64,000 nt of DNA from Lachnospiraceae bacterium (GCA_014804675.1 JAAUZH010000011.1:5603-69602); one strand, 5' to 3'; shown: positions 18,830-29,467, numbered from the stretch's first letter. Numbers and translations are program-made. The notes: generated by a model from the letters alone, not told the origin.

Positions 18830-20191
18830 TTACAGGAATATATACTTCAAAACGAACAATACCGCCAGCACATACATAAGCGGTGTTACTTTCTTTGCCT
18901 TACCTGTCACTGCATTCAATACGACATAAGAAATGATCCCAAAAGCAATGCCTTCTGAAATGCTGTAGAAAAGCGGCATTGCAAGCAGGCAAAGATAAGC
19001 AGGAATGGCTTCTGTCAGGTTATCCTCTGTAAACTTAATCTCCGTAATAGTTCCAAACATCAGAAAGCCCACCATAATCAGTGCCGGAGCGGTTGCAAAA
19101 GATGGAATTGCCGTAAAGATAGGGGCAAACAAGGTGGAAATCAGGAACAAAATACCCGTTACCATAGCGGTAAGTCCGGTACGTCCTCCTGCTGCAACAC
19201 CAGAAGCAGACTCTACGAAGGTTGTGGTAGTAGATGTACCAAGAACCGCTCCTGCACTGGTTCCGATAGCATCTGCTAACAGCGCCGGCTTAATCCTTGG
19301 CAGGCGTCCCTGTTCATCCAGCATATTTGCTTTCGTGCTGACACCAATCAAGGTGCCCAACGTATCAAAAATATCTACGAACAGGAAAGAAAATACGACT
19401 ACCACAAAATTAAAGATTCCAACCTTACTAAAATCCACTGTGAAGCATTGTCCAAAGGTTTCACCCAGCTTACTGAAGTCCGTAATGGCAAGAGCCGGGA
19501 ACAATGTATAATAGCCCGCTTCCACATCCGGCACATAAATGCCCACAAGCTGGCAGAGCATTCCGATGACCCAGGTTGCCACAATACCTATTAAAATAGC
19601 GCCCTTGACGCGTCTGATATATAAAACAGCCGTAATGAACAGCCCCACTAATGCTAACAATGCACAAATGCCGGAGGTATTGAAATTCTCCGTAAAATCC
19701 GTAATCGTTACCAGAGTCGATGAATCAACGGACAAGCCCGCATTCTGCAAACCGATAAAGGCAATGAACAGTCCAATGCCCACCGATACGCCTCTTTTTA
19801 AATTCAGGGGAATGGCATTGAAGATTGCTTCCCGCACATTGGTCAGGGACAACACGATAAAAATAATACCCTCAATAAATACCGCCAAAAGCGCAACCTG
19901 CCAGGAATAGCCATATCCAAGCACTACCGTATAAGCCAGATAGGCATTCAATCCCATGCCTGCAGACAGTGCAAAAGGCAGATTTGCCATAAGCGCCATA
20001 CATGCCGTACCAATAAAGGAAGCCAGTGCCGTTGCCAGCAGTACTGCTGTGGCATCCATTCCCGCCGCACTTAAAATGCTTGGATTTACCGCAAGAATAT
20101 ATGCCATTGTCATAAAAGTAGTAATCCCTGCCAAAACCTCTGTTTTCACATTTGTGTTATTTTCTTTTAATTTGAATAGTTTTTCTAACAT
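18830..20191 (-). CDS. NCS2-family (AzgA/PbuG-like) purine permease
   Basis: A 453-residue membrane protein of the adenine/guanine/hypoxanthine permease group. It opens with NVKTEVLAGITTFMTMAYI and has the family signatures GMGLNAYLAYTVV and GTSTTTTFVESASGVAAGGRTG, with about 12-14 membrane segments. It imports purine bases with protons. It follows apt in the same direction with 96 bases between, which makes a functional purine-salvage pair (uptake then conversion to AMP). A hairpin in the gap (20206-20228) may tune or separate expression. Confidence 0.92.
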   Translation of the reverse strand: MLEKLFKLKENNTNVKTEVLAGITTFMTMAYILAVNPSILSAAGMDATAVLLATALASFIGTACMALMANLPFALSAGMGLNAYLAYTVVLGYGYSWQVALLAVFIEGIIFIVLSLTNVREAIFNAIPLNLKRGVSVGIGLFIAFIGLQNAGLSVDSSTLVTITDFTENFNTSGICALLALVGLFITAVLYIRRVKGAILIGIVATWVIGMLCQLVGIYVPDVEAGYYTLFPALAITDFSKLGETFGQCFTVDFSKVGIFNFVVVVFSFLFVDIFDTLGTLIGVSTKANMLDEQGRLPRIKPALLADAIGTSAGAVLGTSTTTTFVESASGVAAGGRTGLTAMVTGILFLISTLFAPIFTAIPSFATAPALIMVGFLMFGTITEIKFTEDNLTEAIPAYLCLLAMPLFYSISEGIAFGIISYVVLNAVTGKAKKVTPLMYVLAVLFVLKYIFL

Positions 20192-20205
20192 ATTTTCCTC
20201 TTTTC

Positions 20206-20228
20206 TGCCGGAAGCAAAAACCTTCCGG
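20206..20228. repeat. Hairpin between apt and the purine permease gene
   Basis: Perfect 8-bp stem GCCGGAAG/CTTCCGGC with a 7-base loop. A T run follows only on the plus strand, where no gene needs it; on the minus strand it may act as an mRNA stabiliser or weak attenuator. Confidence 0.45.
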
Positions 20229-20287
20229 CGCTTTTTCCATAAACCAAAGCCTCATAATCGAAGACTCTGCCGGGCAGGCCTGCAGAA

Positions 20288-20812
20288 TCACGTTCCTTCA
20301 TAAGAAATAACAGTCTCTACCTGATAATCCCCAATTCGCTCTCTTCCTTTCAGCCCTTTCAGTTCCATCAGACAGACCACCTTCACCACCTGGGCGCCCA
20401 GCTTTTCTATTAAATTTGCTGCCGCTTCCAGAGTTCCTCCAGTAGCAATCAAATCATCCACCAAAATCACTTTAGCCCCCGGCTTAATATCTTCTTTATG
20501 CACCTCGATAGTGGCGCTTCCGTATTCCAGATCATAAGTAGCTTCTACCGTTTCTCTGGGCAGCTTTCCCTTTTTACGGATTGGAATAAAGGGCTTGTGG
20601 AAATTGTATGCCATGGGCATTCCAAACAAAAATCCTCTGGATTCAAGTCCTGCAATCACATCAAAATCCACATCCGTAAGCAAAGCAGACATCTCATCCA
20701 CCGCCAGCTTCAACCCGTCCGCATCACTGAATACCGAAGTAATGTCCCGAAAAATAATACCCGGCTTTGGAAAATCCGGAATGCTTGTAATATATTGCTC
20801 TATCCCGCTCAT
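20288..20812 (-). CDS. apt: Adenine phosphoribosyltransferase
   Basis: A 174-residue enzyme converting adenine and PRPP to AMP in the cytoplasm. N-terminal IPDFPKPGIIFRDIT and the PRPP-binding loop VILVDDLIATGGTLEAA near residue 120 are diagnostic, and the length is typical. The start at 20812 has a perfect AAAGGAGG site 5 bases upstream; the longer reading from 20830 would include that site. Partner of the downstream purine permease. Confidence 0.96.
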   Translation of the reverse strand: MSGIEQYITSIPDFPKPGIIFRDITSVFSDADGLKLAVDEMSALLTDVDFDVIAGLESRGFLFGMPMAYNFHKPFIPIRKKGKLPRETVEATYDLEYGSATIEVHKEDIKPGAKVILVDDLIATGGTLEAAANLIEKLGAQVVKVVCLMELKGLKGRERIGDYQVETVISYEGT

Positions 20813-20903
20813 AGTTCCTCCTTTGTCCATTTTTACCTATGTGATTTTCTCTATAATGATATTTTATCAATATTTTATAAGAATACAAGAAAAACTTCAC
20901 AAT

Positions 20904-21138
20904 CACGGAAATCAATTTTCAGTCAGAGGTTCTCGCCGCAGGCATTGGGACGGGCTCCACGCTGAGCATATTTCTACGTCGCCACGCTTTCGCTCTATAA
21001 AAACGCAACAGTGCTAAGCTCGAAAGTACCTCGCTAAGCGCTGGCGTTTTTATAAGGTCTCCTTTAGAAAATATGCCCAGCGTGGAGCCCGTTCCAATGC
21101 CTGCGGCGAGAACCTCTGACTGAAAATTGATTTCCGTG
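20904..21138. repeat. 235-bp long inverted repeat (MITE-like palindrome)
   Basis: Arms of about 70 bp, 20904-20973 and 21068-21138, are near-perfect reverse complements: CACGGAAATCAATTTTCA against TGAAAATTGATTTCCGTG at the ends, with only two mismatches and a one-base indel seen. The ~95-base centre has a second dyad TATAAAAACGC/GCGTTTTTATA. No gene inside. It fills the gap between the divergent apt and glycosyltransferase genes. Could be a non-autonomous mobile element or a structured RNA on either strand. Confidence 0.85.
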
Positions 21139-21210
21139 CTTCATAATTCCCTAAGAATATGTTACACTTTCCTTACACATAATTCTTGAAAAAAACTTTA
21201 GGAGAATGCC

Positions 21211-22254
21211 ATGATTACCACAAGCTTATGTATGATCGTAAAAAATGAAGAGAAGGTTCTGGAAAGATGTCTTACTTCCATTGCCGACCTCATGGATGAA
21301 ATCATTATCGTAGATACCGGTTCCACCGACCGCACAAAAGAAATTGCAAAAGGCTTTACGGATAAAGTATATGATTTTACCTGGACCGGAAACTTTTCCG
21401 ACGCAAGGAACTTTTCCTTTTCCAAGGCGACTATGGAATACATATACTGCGCTGATGCCGACGAGGTTTTAGAGGAAGAAAACAGAAACCGGTTCCGGCT
21501 CTTAAAACAAAGCCTGCTGCCGGAAATCGATATTGTCCAAATGCTTTATTGCAATCAGTTATCCTATAATACGATCTACAATTATGACAGGGAATATCGT
21601 CCCAAGCTTTACAAACGTCTTCGTACCTTTACATGGGAAGGAGCCATTCACGAGGCAGTCCGGTTAGAACCTGTGATTTATGACAGCGACGTGGAAATAC
21701 TCCACATGCCACTAGGGGAACACACATCCAGAGATTTGAAAGCCTTTGAAGCAATGGAGAAAAACGGAGTACGTTTCGATAAAAGACTGCACAATATTTA
21801 TGCAAAAGAACTGTTCATATCCGGCAGTGAAGAGGACTTTATCCGGGCGCTGCCTGCCTTTTTGAATACCTTAGCCGATACTACCCGCACAGAGGATGAA
21901 ATCATGGAGGCATGCTGCGTGGTTGCAAAAGCTTACCGCCTGCAGCATGACACCGAAAGCTTCTTCAAATATGCCCTGAAAAACGTTGCCGGAAATGTCT
22001 GCTCCGAAATATGCTATGAGCTTGGGAAGCATTATGAATCCCTGTCGGATTATGAAGAGGCAGTGATCTGGTATTATAATGCCGCCTATGAGACGAAAAG
22101 CATATTAAATATCCGTTTAAGCGGCGACCTTCCCCTGCTTGCCATTGCCGGCTGCTACGAAAAGCTTGGGCTTATGGAGGAAGCAGAGGCTTACCGGAAG
22201 GCAGGAAATGACTGGACCTACCAGGCAAGTGCCTCTTCCAGTGAAAAGGAATAG
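21211..22254 (+). CDS. Family 2 glycosyltransferase with TPR-like C-terminus
   Basis: A 347-residue protein. Residues 1-105 are the GT-A nucleotide-sugar fold: SLCMIVKNEEKVLERCL, the D-x-D-like IYCADADEVL, and DTGSTDRTKEIA. After a linker (FTWEGAIHEAV), the C-terminal half is helical with TPR-like units (for example CYELGKHYESLSDYEEAVIWYYNAA). Related enzymes glycosylate peptides or cell-surface polymers; the acceptor is unknown. AGGAG lies 7 bases before the start. The 3' end overlaps the end of addA on the other strand by 37 bases. Confidence 0.85.
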   Translation: MITTSLCMIVKNEEKVLERCLTSIADLMDEIIIVDTGSTDRTKEIAKGFTDKVYDFTWTGNFSDARNFSFSKATMEYIYCADADEVLEEENRNRFRLLKQSLLPEIDIVQMLYCNQLSYNTIYNYDREYRPKLYKRLRTFTWEGAIHEAVRLEPVIYDSDVEILHMPLGEHTSRDLKAFEAMEKNGVRFDKRLHNIYAKELFISGSEEDFIRALPAFLNTLADTTRTEDEIMEACCVVAKAYRLQHDTESFFKYALKNVAGNVCSEICYELGKHYESLSDYEEAVIWYYNAAYETKSILNIRLSGDLPLLAIAGCYEKLGLMEEAEAYRKAGNDWTYQASASSSEKE

Positions 22255-25200
22255 ATCACCCTTTCCTTTACCGGCTTTTTTAACAGAGAACAAAGGGCTT
22301 CTCCATAATAATTCAACTGGGTTTCATAACGGCGCAGTAATTCCTCCATAGCTTCCACCCGGTCGGTTTTGTAATCCAGCACCACAAGCTCCCCATCTTC
22401 CTCAAAGTATACATCAATGATTCCCTGAATCAATACGATTTCTTCCTTGGGAAACTGTGGGTCTACCCGTTCTGCCGATATGCCGATTACGAAAGGTCTT
22501 TCTTTATAAAGCCTTCCCTCCTTTGCCGCCCTGCACATTTTCTGCCCATAGATAGAAACCACAAAGGCAGCGATTTTATCCGGCCTTACAAGCTCCATAT
22601 ATTCTCTTGTAAGCCTTCCTGATTGTACAAAGCCTTCCATATCCTGCTTCACTTTTTCCGCCAGTCTCTTTCGAGCCTTTTCCGGCTTTTCCCCTTCTTC
22701 TCCTTTCAGTTCATATTCTCTGTAATCCAACAGCTCAAGCACCTTGTGGTAGGCGCTTCCCCTGCTTGTTCCGCCTGCTTCCTGCTCTTCCCTTAAAAAG
22801 CCCGGCAGATAAGGCACCGGCGGTCTTTCCGTTTCAAAAATAGAATGGAGTTCTTCTCCCTCTTCTTTCATGGCTTCCAGCTTCAGCTCGGAAACGCTTG
22901 TCTTTGTATACATCCTGCTTAATATTTCATGGGGATACTGATAGGCAAATTTTTCCTGCAGATCCGCCATGAGTGCCTGATTGATTTCTTCCTGCTGCCA
23001 GCCTCTCAAAAGCCGTTCCTTTCGCACATGCTTTTGAAGATCTTCGCCAAAACGGATAAGCTCTAAGTCTCTTTCATGAAATACTCTGCATATCCTTTCA
23101 AAGTCCTCATGCCCCATCAGCGCCGCCATCACATAAGAAAGGGCATTTGTGGCACTGCTCCTGAAAGAAAAAGGCAGTTTCTCCAGTTTTTCCATTCCCC
23201 TATATTTTTGCAGCAATGTCTGTACCTTCTCCACCTCTCCAGTCAGAATCAGCTTTTCCTTTGCTCTGGTAAGAGCCACATATAAAATACGCAGCTCCTC
23301 CCCCAGACTGTCCAGCTTACCTTTGGCCGCCAGCATGTTCTTACTGATGGTCTTTGCCTTAATACGGGCTTTTGGGTCTATCATATCCGTTCCGATTCCC
23401 CAGTCCATGTCCAAAAGCACAGGGCTTTGGATATCCTGCATGTTGAACCTCTTGGCAAGTCCGGAAACAAAACAGATTGGAAATTCCAGTCCCTTACTTT
23501 TGTGAATCGTCATAATCCGTACCGTATCCGCCCGCTCATCCAGTATATTCGCCTCTCCCGAATCGATGCTGTACTTCTCCATCCGTTCAATATACCGGAC
23601 GAACTGAAACAAACCCTGAAAACTGGTTTTTTCAAATTCAATGGCCTTTTCCAACAGCATTTCCACATTTGCTTTTTTCTGCTCTCCTCCCGGCAGGGCA
23701 CTGACATATTCCAGATAAAAGGTCTGGGAAAAAATGTGTGCCATCAGCTCGTAAATCGAAAGAACAACCGCCATTTCCCGGTTTTTTTCTATATTTTCCA
23801 ATGTATTTTTCACCTTTTTTTGAAGGACAGTCCATAAGGTGGTCTGGTCTTTTTCTGCAAAATATTGTGCAAGGCTTTCCCCGGACTCTTCTGCCACAAA
23901 GGCTTTCATGCATTCCAAAAGATAATCCCTTTTCTTTTCTTTCCCCCGAAAGCCTTTTAATATAGCAAGCTCCTCATCGGTATAAAAGAAAAACGGGGAT
24001 TTTAAAAGTCCCGCAAGAGCCATATCCTCATAAGGATTATTCAGAACCTGTAAATACTGGAGCACATACCGCACCTCCATGGTGGAGAAATAACCGGATT
24101 TGGAAGCAATATGTACCGGAATCCCCTGATTGGTCAGCTCCTCCTTCATAATTTCCTGGGTGCTTTCTCCCGAACGAAGCAATATGACAACGTCCTGATA
24201 CTTTGCCGGACGAAGCTTTCCTGTTTCTTTATCCGTAACGGGAAAGCTTCCTACCATTGCCTTGATCCGATTTCCTATCATGACAGCTTCCGCCTGTTTT
24301 TTTGGTATGGACGTAACCTGCTCTTCCTCTTCTCCGGTTTCCTCCAAAACCAGAGTTTCCTTCCGTTCAAACAAAAGAAGCTCCGTTTCATAAAGGGAAC
24401 CATCCCCTTCCGGATAATCGGCGCCGGAATACAAAGCTGCCTCCTCATCATAGGTAATTCCTCCCATGGAAGCATCCATAAGCTTTCCGAATATAAAATT
24501 CACGCTGTCTATGACTTCTTTCCTGCTTCGGAAATTCTTATGAAGGTCAATGCGCATATGATCCGGGTCATGGTTCACATAACTTTCATGATACTGCTGG
24601 AATTTTTCCATGAACAGCTCCGGCCTTGCAAGACGGAATCCATAAATACTCTGCTTTACATCCCCTACCATAAACCGGTTGCACTGTCCCTTTTCCCTTT
24701 TTGAAATGCTTTCTAGCAACAATTCCTGTACCAGATTGCTGTCCTGGTATTCATCGGTCATAACCTCCACAAAATATTCCTGATAAGCCAGTGCGGTTTT
24801 GGTAGGAACCTTTTTTCCTTCCTTTTCTTCCAAAAGGATTTCCAATGCATAGTGTTCCATATCCGAAAAGTCCATCAGATTCTTTTCTTTCTTCTTCTCC
24901 GAAAAAAGCTCCATAAAAGAAAGGGTAAGGTCAATCAGGGCGCTTACATTGCCACCACATGTTTTTACATCTAAAAGGGCCTGCTTAGGTGATACAAAGA
25001 AAAAAGAATCCTTTATTTGCTGAATCAGCTCTTTTGCCTGATTCCGAAGCTCCTTTGCCTGTTCCCTTTTCTCAGGCAGCACCGTATCATCCTTTTTGGC
25101 AGGAAGCCTGCCAAACTTGATCTGCCATACCTTTTCATAAAAAGGCTCATAGTCCTTTTCCTTTGTCAGCTCTGAAAGCATCTGTATTTCCTGCTCCAAA

Positions 25201-25949
25201 AGCTCTCCATACATATATGGTCCGTCATTCTGTTCGCAGATATCCAATGCAAGCGTTAAGAGGAATACCGCTTCCTTGCAGAGCTTTTCCACATGATTCA
25301 TCATTTCCTTTAAAAAGGGCTTTTCCTTAAATTCCTCCATGCTTTCACACAGATAAGCCTCCTTGCACTGCAAAAGCCAGCTTTTCGGCCATGGATAGCT
25401 CATGGCAAATTCATAAAGCTTTAACACATAGTCCTCTAAAATCCCCTCGTTTCTACCGGAAACATAGCTTTCCAGCAAAGTAAGGAATCCTTCCTCCGCC
25501 TTTTCATGCTCCTTTTCCATCAGCTTGGCAAGCACATCCCGTTTCATCAAATTCAGCTCTCCCTGGTCCCCGATCCGGAAGGAAGGGTCCAGTCCGATGT
25601 CCTCAAAATGATTGGTAAGCAAATACTTACAAAAGCTGTCAATGGTGGTAATCTGTGCCCGGTGGATATAAGCCGACTGTCTCTGGAGATGTTCGTTTTC
25701 CGGGTCCTCATCCAGCCTTTCCAGAATGGCTTTTAAAATACGCTCCCGCATTTCCGCCGCTGCCGCATTGGTAAAGGTCACGATCAGCAGTCTGTCTATA
25801 TCTGCAGGATGAGCCTTGTCCGTCACAATGGAAAGTATCCGTTCTACCAAAACAGCAGTTTTTCCGGAGCCTGCTGCCGCTGAAACAAGAAGGTTCTTAT
25901 TTCTTTCATCAATGACCTGTTGTTGTTCCTTTGTAAAAGAAATCCCCAT
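22218..25949 (-). CDS. addA: AddA subunit of the AddAB helicase-nuclease
   Basis: A 1243-residue UvrD-type helicase with a C-terminal nuclease. Walker A SAAAGSGKTAVLVERI near residue 25, motif II VMTDEYQDSN, motif V-like MTIHKSKGLEFPICFV, motif VI VALTRAKEKLIL. The nuclease domain near 1160-1210 shows LVVLDYKTDRVE and the Q-x-x-x-Y motif YETQLNYYGEAL. With AddB it resects DNA breaks and processes ends for RecA repair. The start overlaps the stop of addB by one base. Confidence 0.97.
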   Translation of the reverse strand: MGISFTKEQQQVIDERNKNLLVSAAAGSGKTAVLVERILSIVTDKAHPADIDRLLIVTFTNAAAAEMRERILKAILERLDEDPENEHLQRQSAYIHRAQITTIDSFCKYLLTNHFEDIGLDPSFRIGDQGELNLMKRDVLAKLMEKEHEKAEEGFLTLLESYVSGRNEGILEDYVLKLYEFAMSYPWPKSWLLQCKEAYLCESMEEFKEKPFLKEMMNHVEKLCKEAVFLLTLALDICEQNDGPYMYGELLEQEIQMLSELTKEKDYEPFYEKVWQIKFGRLPAKKDDTVLPEKREQAKELRNQAKELIQQIKDSFFFVSPKQALLDVKTCGGNVSALIDLTLSFMELFSEKKKEKNLMDFSDMEHYALEILLEEKEGKKVPTKTALAYQEYFVEVMTDEYQDSNLVQELLLESISKREKGQCNRFMVGDVKQSIYGFRLARPELFMEKFQQYHESYVNHDPDHMRIDLHKNFRSRKEVIDSVNFIFGKLMDASMGGITYDEEAALYSGADYPEGDGSLYETELLLFERKETLVLEETGEEEEQVTSIPKKQAEAVMIGNRIKAMVGSFPVTDKETGKLRPAKYQDVVILLRSGESTQEIMKEELTNQGIPVHIASKSGYFSTMEVRYVLQYLQVLNNPYEDMALAGLLKSPFFFYTDEELAILKGFRGKEKKRDYLLECMKAFVAEESGESLAQYFAEKDQTTLWTVLQKKVKNTLENIEKNREMAVVLSIYELMAHIFSQTFYLEYVSALPGGEQKKANVEMLLEKAIEFEKTSFQGLFQFVRYIERMEKYSIDSGEANILDERADTVRIMTIHKSKGLEFPICFVSGLAKRFNMQDIQSPVLLDMDWGIGTDMIDPKARIKAKTISKNMLAAKGKLDSLGEELRILYVALTRAKEKLILTGEVEKVQTLLQKYRGMEKLEKLPFSFRSSATNALSYVMAALMGHEDFERICRVFHERDLELIRFGEDLQKHVRKERLLRGWQQEEINQALMADLQEKFAYQYPHEILSRMYTKTSVSELKLEAMKEEGEELHSIFETERPPVPYLPGFLREEQEAGGTSRGSAYHKVLELLDYREYELKGEEGEKPEKARKRLAEKVKQDMEGFVQSGRLTREYMELVRPDKIAAFVVSIYGQKMCRAAKEGRLYKERPFVIGISAERVDPQFPKEEIVLIQGIIDVYFEEDGELVVLDYKTDRVEAMEELLRRYETQLNYYGEALCSLLKKPVKERVIYSFSLEEALAW

Positions 25950-28900
25950 TATCTTCCTTCCTCCGTTACTTTCTCCCTGATTTTTTCCATTGCTTCTTCC
26001 TTGGACATCTTATCTAAGCTATTATAGGCAAATCCCTTTACTTTTTTGTCAAATCCGCATATTCCCTGATAGCCGCAATAGGTACAGGGGTTCTGGTTTC
26101 CCTTCTCGTATGGATTAACCGGAATTTCGCCCTTTAGTATTTTTTCCCCGATTTCCTGAATCTTGAAATCCGCATATTGGGAAATGGCTTTTAGCTCATC
26201 TCTGGTAACCACGCCGGAACCTGCCTTATAGCCTCCGGCCTTTTTGCGCTCTACCGGAATCACATTGGAAGCATCCGAAAAGCTGCCGTCCAGCATGGAT
26301 ACCACTTGTTCCTCCTCAAGCACTACTCCCTTTGTACGAAGGGCTGTATGAATGGCTTCTTCAATCTGTTCTTCGGAGGAAACCTGTTCTGAGCGTTCCA
26401 CATAAGGGTCTGTCATCTGATAGTAAAGAAGCGCCGCCGGCTCCACCTGCTTGTCCGGGTGTTCCTGTTGCTCTTTCAGGACTGCGCTGTTCATATACAG
26501 GGCAAGCTGCATCTGAAGCCCGTAATAAAGAGAAACCGGGTCGAATTTTATATTTCCTGATTTATAATCCATTACCTTCACATACAATATGCCGTCCTTT
26601 TCCACCGTATCCATCCGGTCGATCCTGCCCCTTACCTTCATGGTTTTTCCGTCAAATTCTTTTACCATGGAAAAAGGAAGCTCAAAGGCTTTTGGCTCGA
26701 AAACACCTTTTTTCAACTGATATTGCAGGGTTTCCAAGGTACGGTTCAAAATCCGTCCCATCCTTTTTAGTATGTAAGCATTTCTGGCACTGTCCAAAAG
26801 CACTGTTTCCCCATATGCCACAGCCAGTTCCTTCAGCTTTTCCTCCACATAGTATTCTGCCTGTTCACTGGTAAATTGAAACCATGTAGTATTCTGCTCT
26901 TTCAAGTAGCCGGAAAACCCTTCCAAAACATCATGAAACACATTTCCCATATCCACTGCTTCAAAGGAAAACTCTTCTTTCTCCTGCAGCATAAGTCCGT
27001 ATTTTAGAAAATGCGCATACCCGCAGGAAGCAAACTGTTCCAAACGGCTTATGCTGCTTTCCAGCACTTCTCCGTATATGAGCCTTGCCGCCTCCCTGGA
27101 AAGAGGCGCTGACACATATTCATAAAAAGAAGCTTCTATCAGTTTTTTTATCTCATCTTCCTTTTGATAAAAATGATACAGGGTAAAAAATTCTTTTCTT
27201 TTTTCTTCATCTTCCTCTAAAAATCCCTGCCCATAGCTTCCCATAAGTCCGGCAAAATCATCCAGTCCGTCCTTTTTGGCAGCAATTTTACATTCCAGCC
27301 CTTCTTTGTTTCCTTCTGTCTTTAAATCACCATATAGACCTTTTATTATTTCCACCAAATAGGCAGGACGATTTCCTTTTCCTTCCCGGTCTACCCGGGA
27401 ATAAGATAAGAACAGCTTTTCTGACGGTTTTGTCATATTTAAATAAAGGTACAATCTTTGAATAAACATCTGCTGCCTTCCGGTAGGCGCCAGCTCAACG
27501 CCGCTCTCCTGTAAAAACTCTCTTTCCATATCGGAAATCAGGCCGCCTTTTTTCCCGCCTCCGGGAATGGCGCTGTCATTAAGCCCCACAAAAAACAAAG
27601 CCCGCACCTGCTTCAATCTGGTTCGTTCCATATCTCCCGCCACTACCTGATCCACGTTTTGGGGAATGGTCCCTACCTTTAATTCACTGAATCCCGCCGT
27701 TAATATATCCGAAAATTCCTGCAGGGTCATGGCTTCTTCCTTTAACAGCTCATAAATCTGATTTAACAGATCCATTACCAAAGGATATACCTGTCCGTAT
27801 TCCTTTGCCTTTGCCAAATCCCCCTGCTCTTGAAAACCGGCTTCTAATTGTTCCATTTTTTCCTGAAATTTGCCAATGACACAAAAGTCATATACAGCCC
27901 TTACCAAGGATTCTGCCAGGTATTCTCCTGACTTTTCTTTCGCTTTTTCTTCTGACTCTCCTTCTGATTTTCCTTCTGCCCTTTTTACAGTTTCATTTTT
28001 TTCGTTTTCATTTTTGTTTGTGTCAGACAGGAAAACAAGTGGTGACATGATTGTCATAAACTTTTCCCGTGTGTCATTTAAACATGCGAGCCGTTCTGAC
28101 ACCTTGCCCGGCTCCTCCGCAGATTCTTCCTGCTGCATCTGCCTTGTTATCCTGATAAAGAGATTTTGATAGGCACGCTTTCCCCTGATTCCCAAAGCCT
28201 TCACATAATATTCCAGTCTGTCAATTTCTTCCAGGGAAAGCCCCGTTAATCCAGTCCGCAAAAAGCAAAATACACTGTCATAGGAGAAATCATACAGCAC
28301 TACCTGTAATGCACTGATAATAGCCAGAACCATAGGATTGTTCATTACCCCTTTTGTCTGGTCCAGATATACCGGAATGTCATACCTTCTGCATTCCATA
28401 TCGATGAAATGTCCATAGGCCTCCAAATCCCCTGCAATAATGGCTATGTCCCGGTAACAATACTGCTCCTTTTGCAGAAGCTCCTTAATCCGGACGCACA
28501 CCTGCTGGATTTCTTCTCTTGGATTTGCTCCTTCTGATAAAAATACTGAATGATTCTCTCCCGAGAAGACAGCCTTTTTCTGACGAAACAGATTCTTCTC
28601 CAAATGGGAAAGCTCTCTGCATGTTCCAAACCTTGGAAGCTCCTCGCCGGAAAGAACCACATCCTTCCGCCTTTCAACACCTGCATCTTTTGCCATTCTT
28701 TCCATGGATTCCACTGTTTTCTTACTTAAATAAAACAACTTGTGTTCTCCGTCCGTTTCGTAAGGATTTTCTCTTGTGTCAACAGTAATGGTCATAATCA
28801 CTTCTCTTGCCTGCACCATCAGTTCCTTAATCAGCCGGTTCTGCACAGGGGTAAATCCCGTAAAGCCGTCAAACACCACTATGCTGTTTTGAATGGTGGG

Positions 28901-29467
28901 GGACTTATATAGGGATTTACTAAGAAGGTCCAGACTCTCCTCTGTGGTTATGTATTTTTCTTTTAAAAAAGACAGAAAGCCCTCATATAAAAGCTTTAAA
29001 TCCAAAAGCTTGGAAGAAAGTTCTCCCTTTTTGGCTCCATAAGAAATCAATTCTTCCATTCCCTTAGGGTCAATGTCATACTGCATGAATTCGGAAATCA
29101 CGCTTTTGATTTCATGAATATAGCCTACCTGATTCAAATGGCTTCCAAGCACCTTTAGTTCTTCCTTTTGCTCCGCCGCTACCTTTCTCAAAATCAGGTT
29201 CTTTCCCGTATCATCCAGTACGATCCGCTCTTCCTTTCCCACCTCTTCAAAAATACGGTGGGTCAGTCTGGAAAAGCTCAGCACGTCAATGTTCATGATT
29301 CCCTCATTCAAAAGGCAAAGCTCCTTTTGCGTCTGCATGGTGAACTGGTCCGGCACCAGAATTAAAAATTCCCGCTCCGGCTCCCTCCTGGACCATTCTA
29401 TGATATCCTTGTACACGGTTGTGCTTTTTCCGGAGCCTGAAGCCCCAAAGTAAAATTGTAATCCCAT
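25949..29467 (-). CDS. addB: AddB subunit of the AddAB helicase-nuclease
   Basis: A 1172-residue protein with an N-terminal GASGSGKSTTVYKD ATP-binding loop, an inactivated helicase core, and a C-terminal nuclease (VKVMDYKSGNIKFDP, QMQLALYM). It has the iron-sulfur cysteine pattern of AddB: one Cys in FASCGYAHF plus CTYCGYQGIC near the C-terminus. A Lys/Glu-rich low-complexity insertion lies near residue 490. AddB recognises Chi and cuts the 5' strand. First gene of the addB-addA operon. Confidence 0.97.
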   Translation of the reverse strand: MGLQFYFGASGSGKSTTVYKDIIEWSRREPEREFLILVPDQFTMQTQKELCLLNEGIMNIDVLSFSRLTHRIFEEVGKEERIVLDDTGKNLILRKVAAEQKEELKVLGSHLNQVGYIHEIKSVISEFMQYDIDPKGMEELISYGAKKGELSSKLLDLKLLYEGFLSFLKEKYITTEESLDLLSKSLYKSPTIQNSIVVFDGFTGFTPVQNRLIKELMVQAREVIMTITVDTRENPYETDGEHKLFYLSKKTVESMERMAKDAGVERRKDVVLSGEELPRFGTCRELSHLEKNLFRQKKAVFSGENHSVFLSEGANPREEIQQVCVRIKELLQKEQYCYRDIAIIAGDLEAYGHFIDMECRRYDIPVYLDQTKGVMNNPMVLAIISALQVVLYDFSYDSVFCFLRTGLTGLSLEEIDRLEYYVKALGIRGKRAYQNLFIRITRQMQQEESAEEPGKVSERLACLNDTREKFMTIMSPLVFLSDTNKNENEKNETVKRAEGKSEGESEEKAKEKSGEYLAESLVRAVYDFCVIGKFQEKMEQLEAGFQEQGDLAKAKEYGQVYPLVMDLLNQIYELLKEEAMTLQEFSDILTAGFSELKVGTIPQNVDQVVAGDMERTRLKQVRALFFVGLNDSAIPGGGKKGGLISDMEREFLQESGVELAPTGRQQMFIQRLYLYLNMTKPSEKLFLSYSRVDREGKGNRPAYLVEIIKGLYGDLKTEGNKEGLECKIAAKKDGLDDFAGLMGSYGQGFLEEDEEKRKEFFTLYHFYQKEDEIKKLIEASFYEYVSAPLSREAARLIYGEVLESSISRLEQFASCGYAHFLKYGLMLQEKEEFSFEAVDMGNVFHDVLEGFSGYLKEQNTTWFQFTSEQAEYYVEEKLKELAVAYGETVLLDSARNAYILKRMGRILNRTLETLQYQLKKGVFEPKAFELPFSMVKEFDGKTMKVRGRIDRMDTVEKDGILYVKVMDYKSGNIKFDPVSLYYGLQMQLALYMNSAVLKEQQEHPDKQVEPAALLYYQMTDPYVERSEQVSSEEQIEEAIHTALRTKGVVLEEEQVVSMLDGSFSDASNVIPVERKKAGGYKAGSGVVTRDELKAISQYADFKIQEIGEKILKGEIPVNPYEKGNQNPCTYCGYQGICGFDKKVKGFAYNSLDKMSKEEAMEKIREKVTEEGR

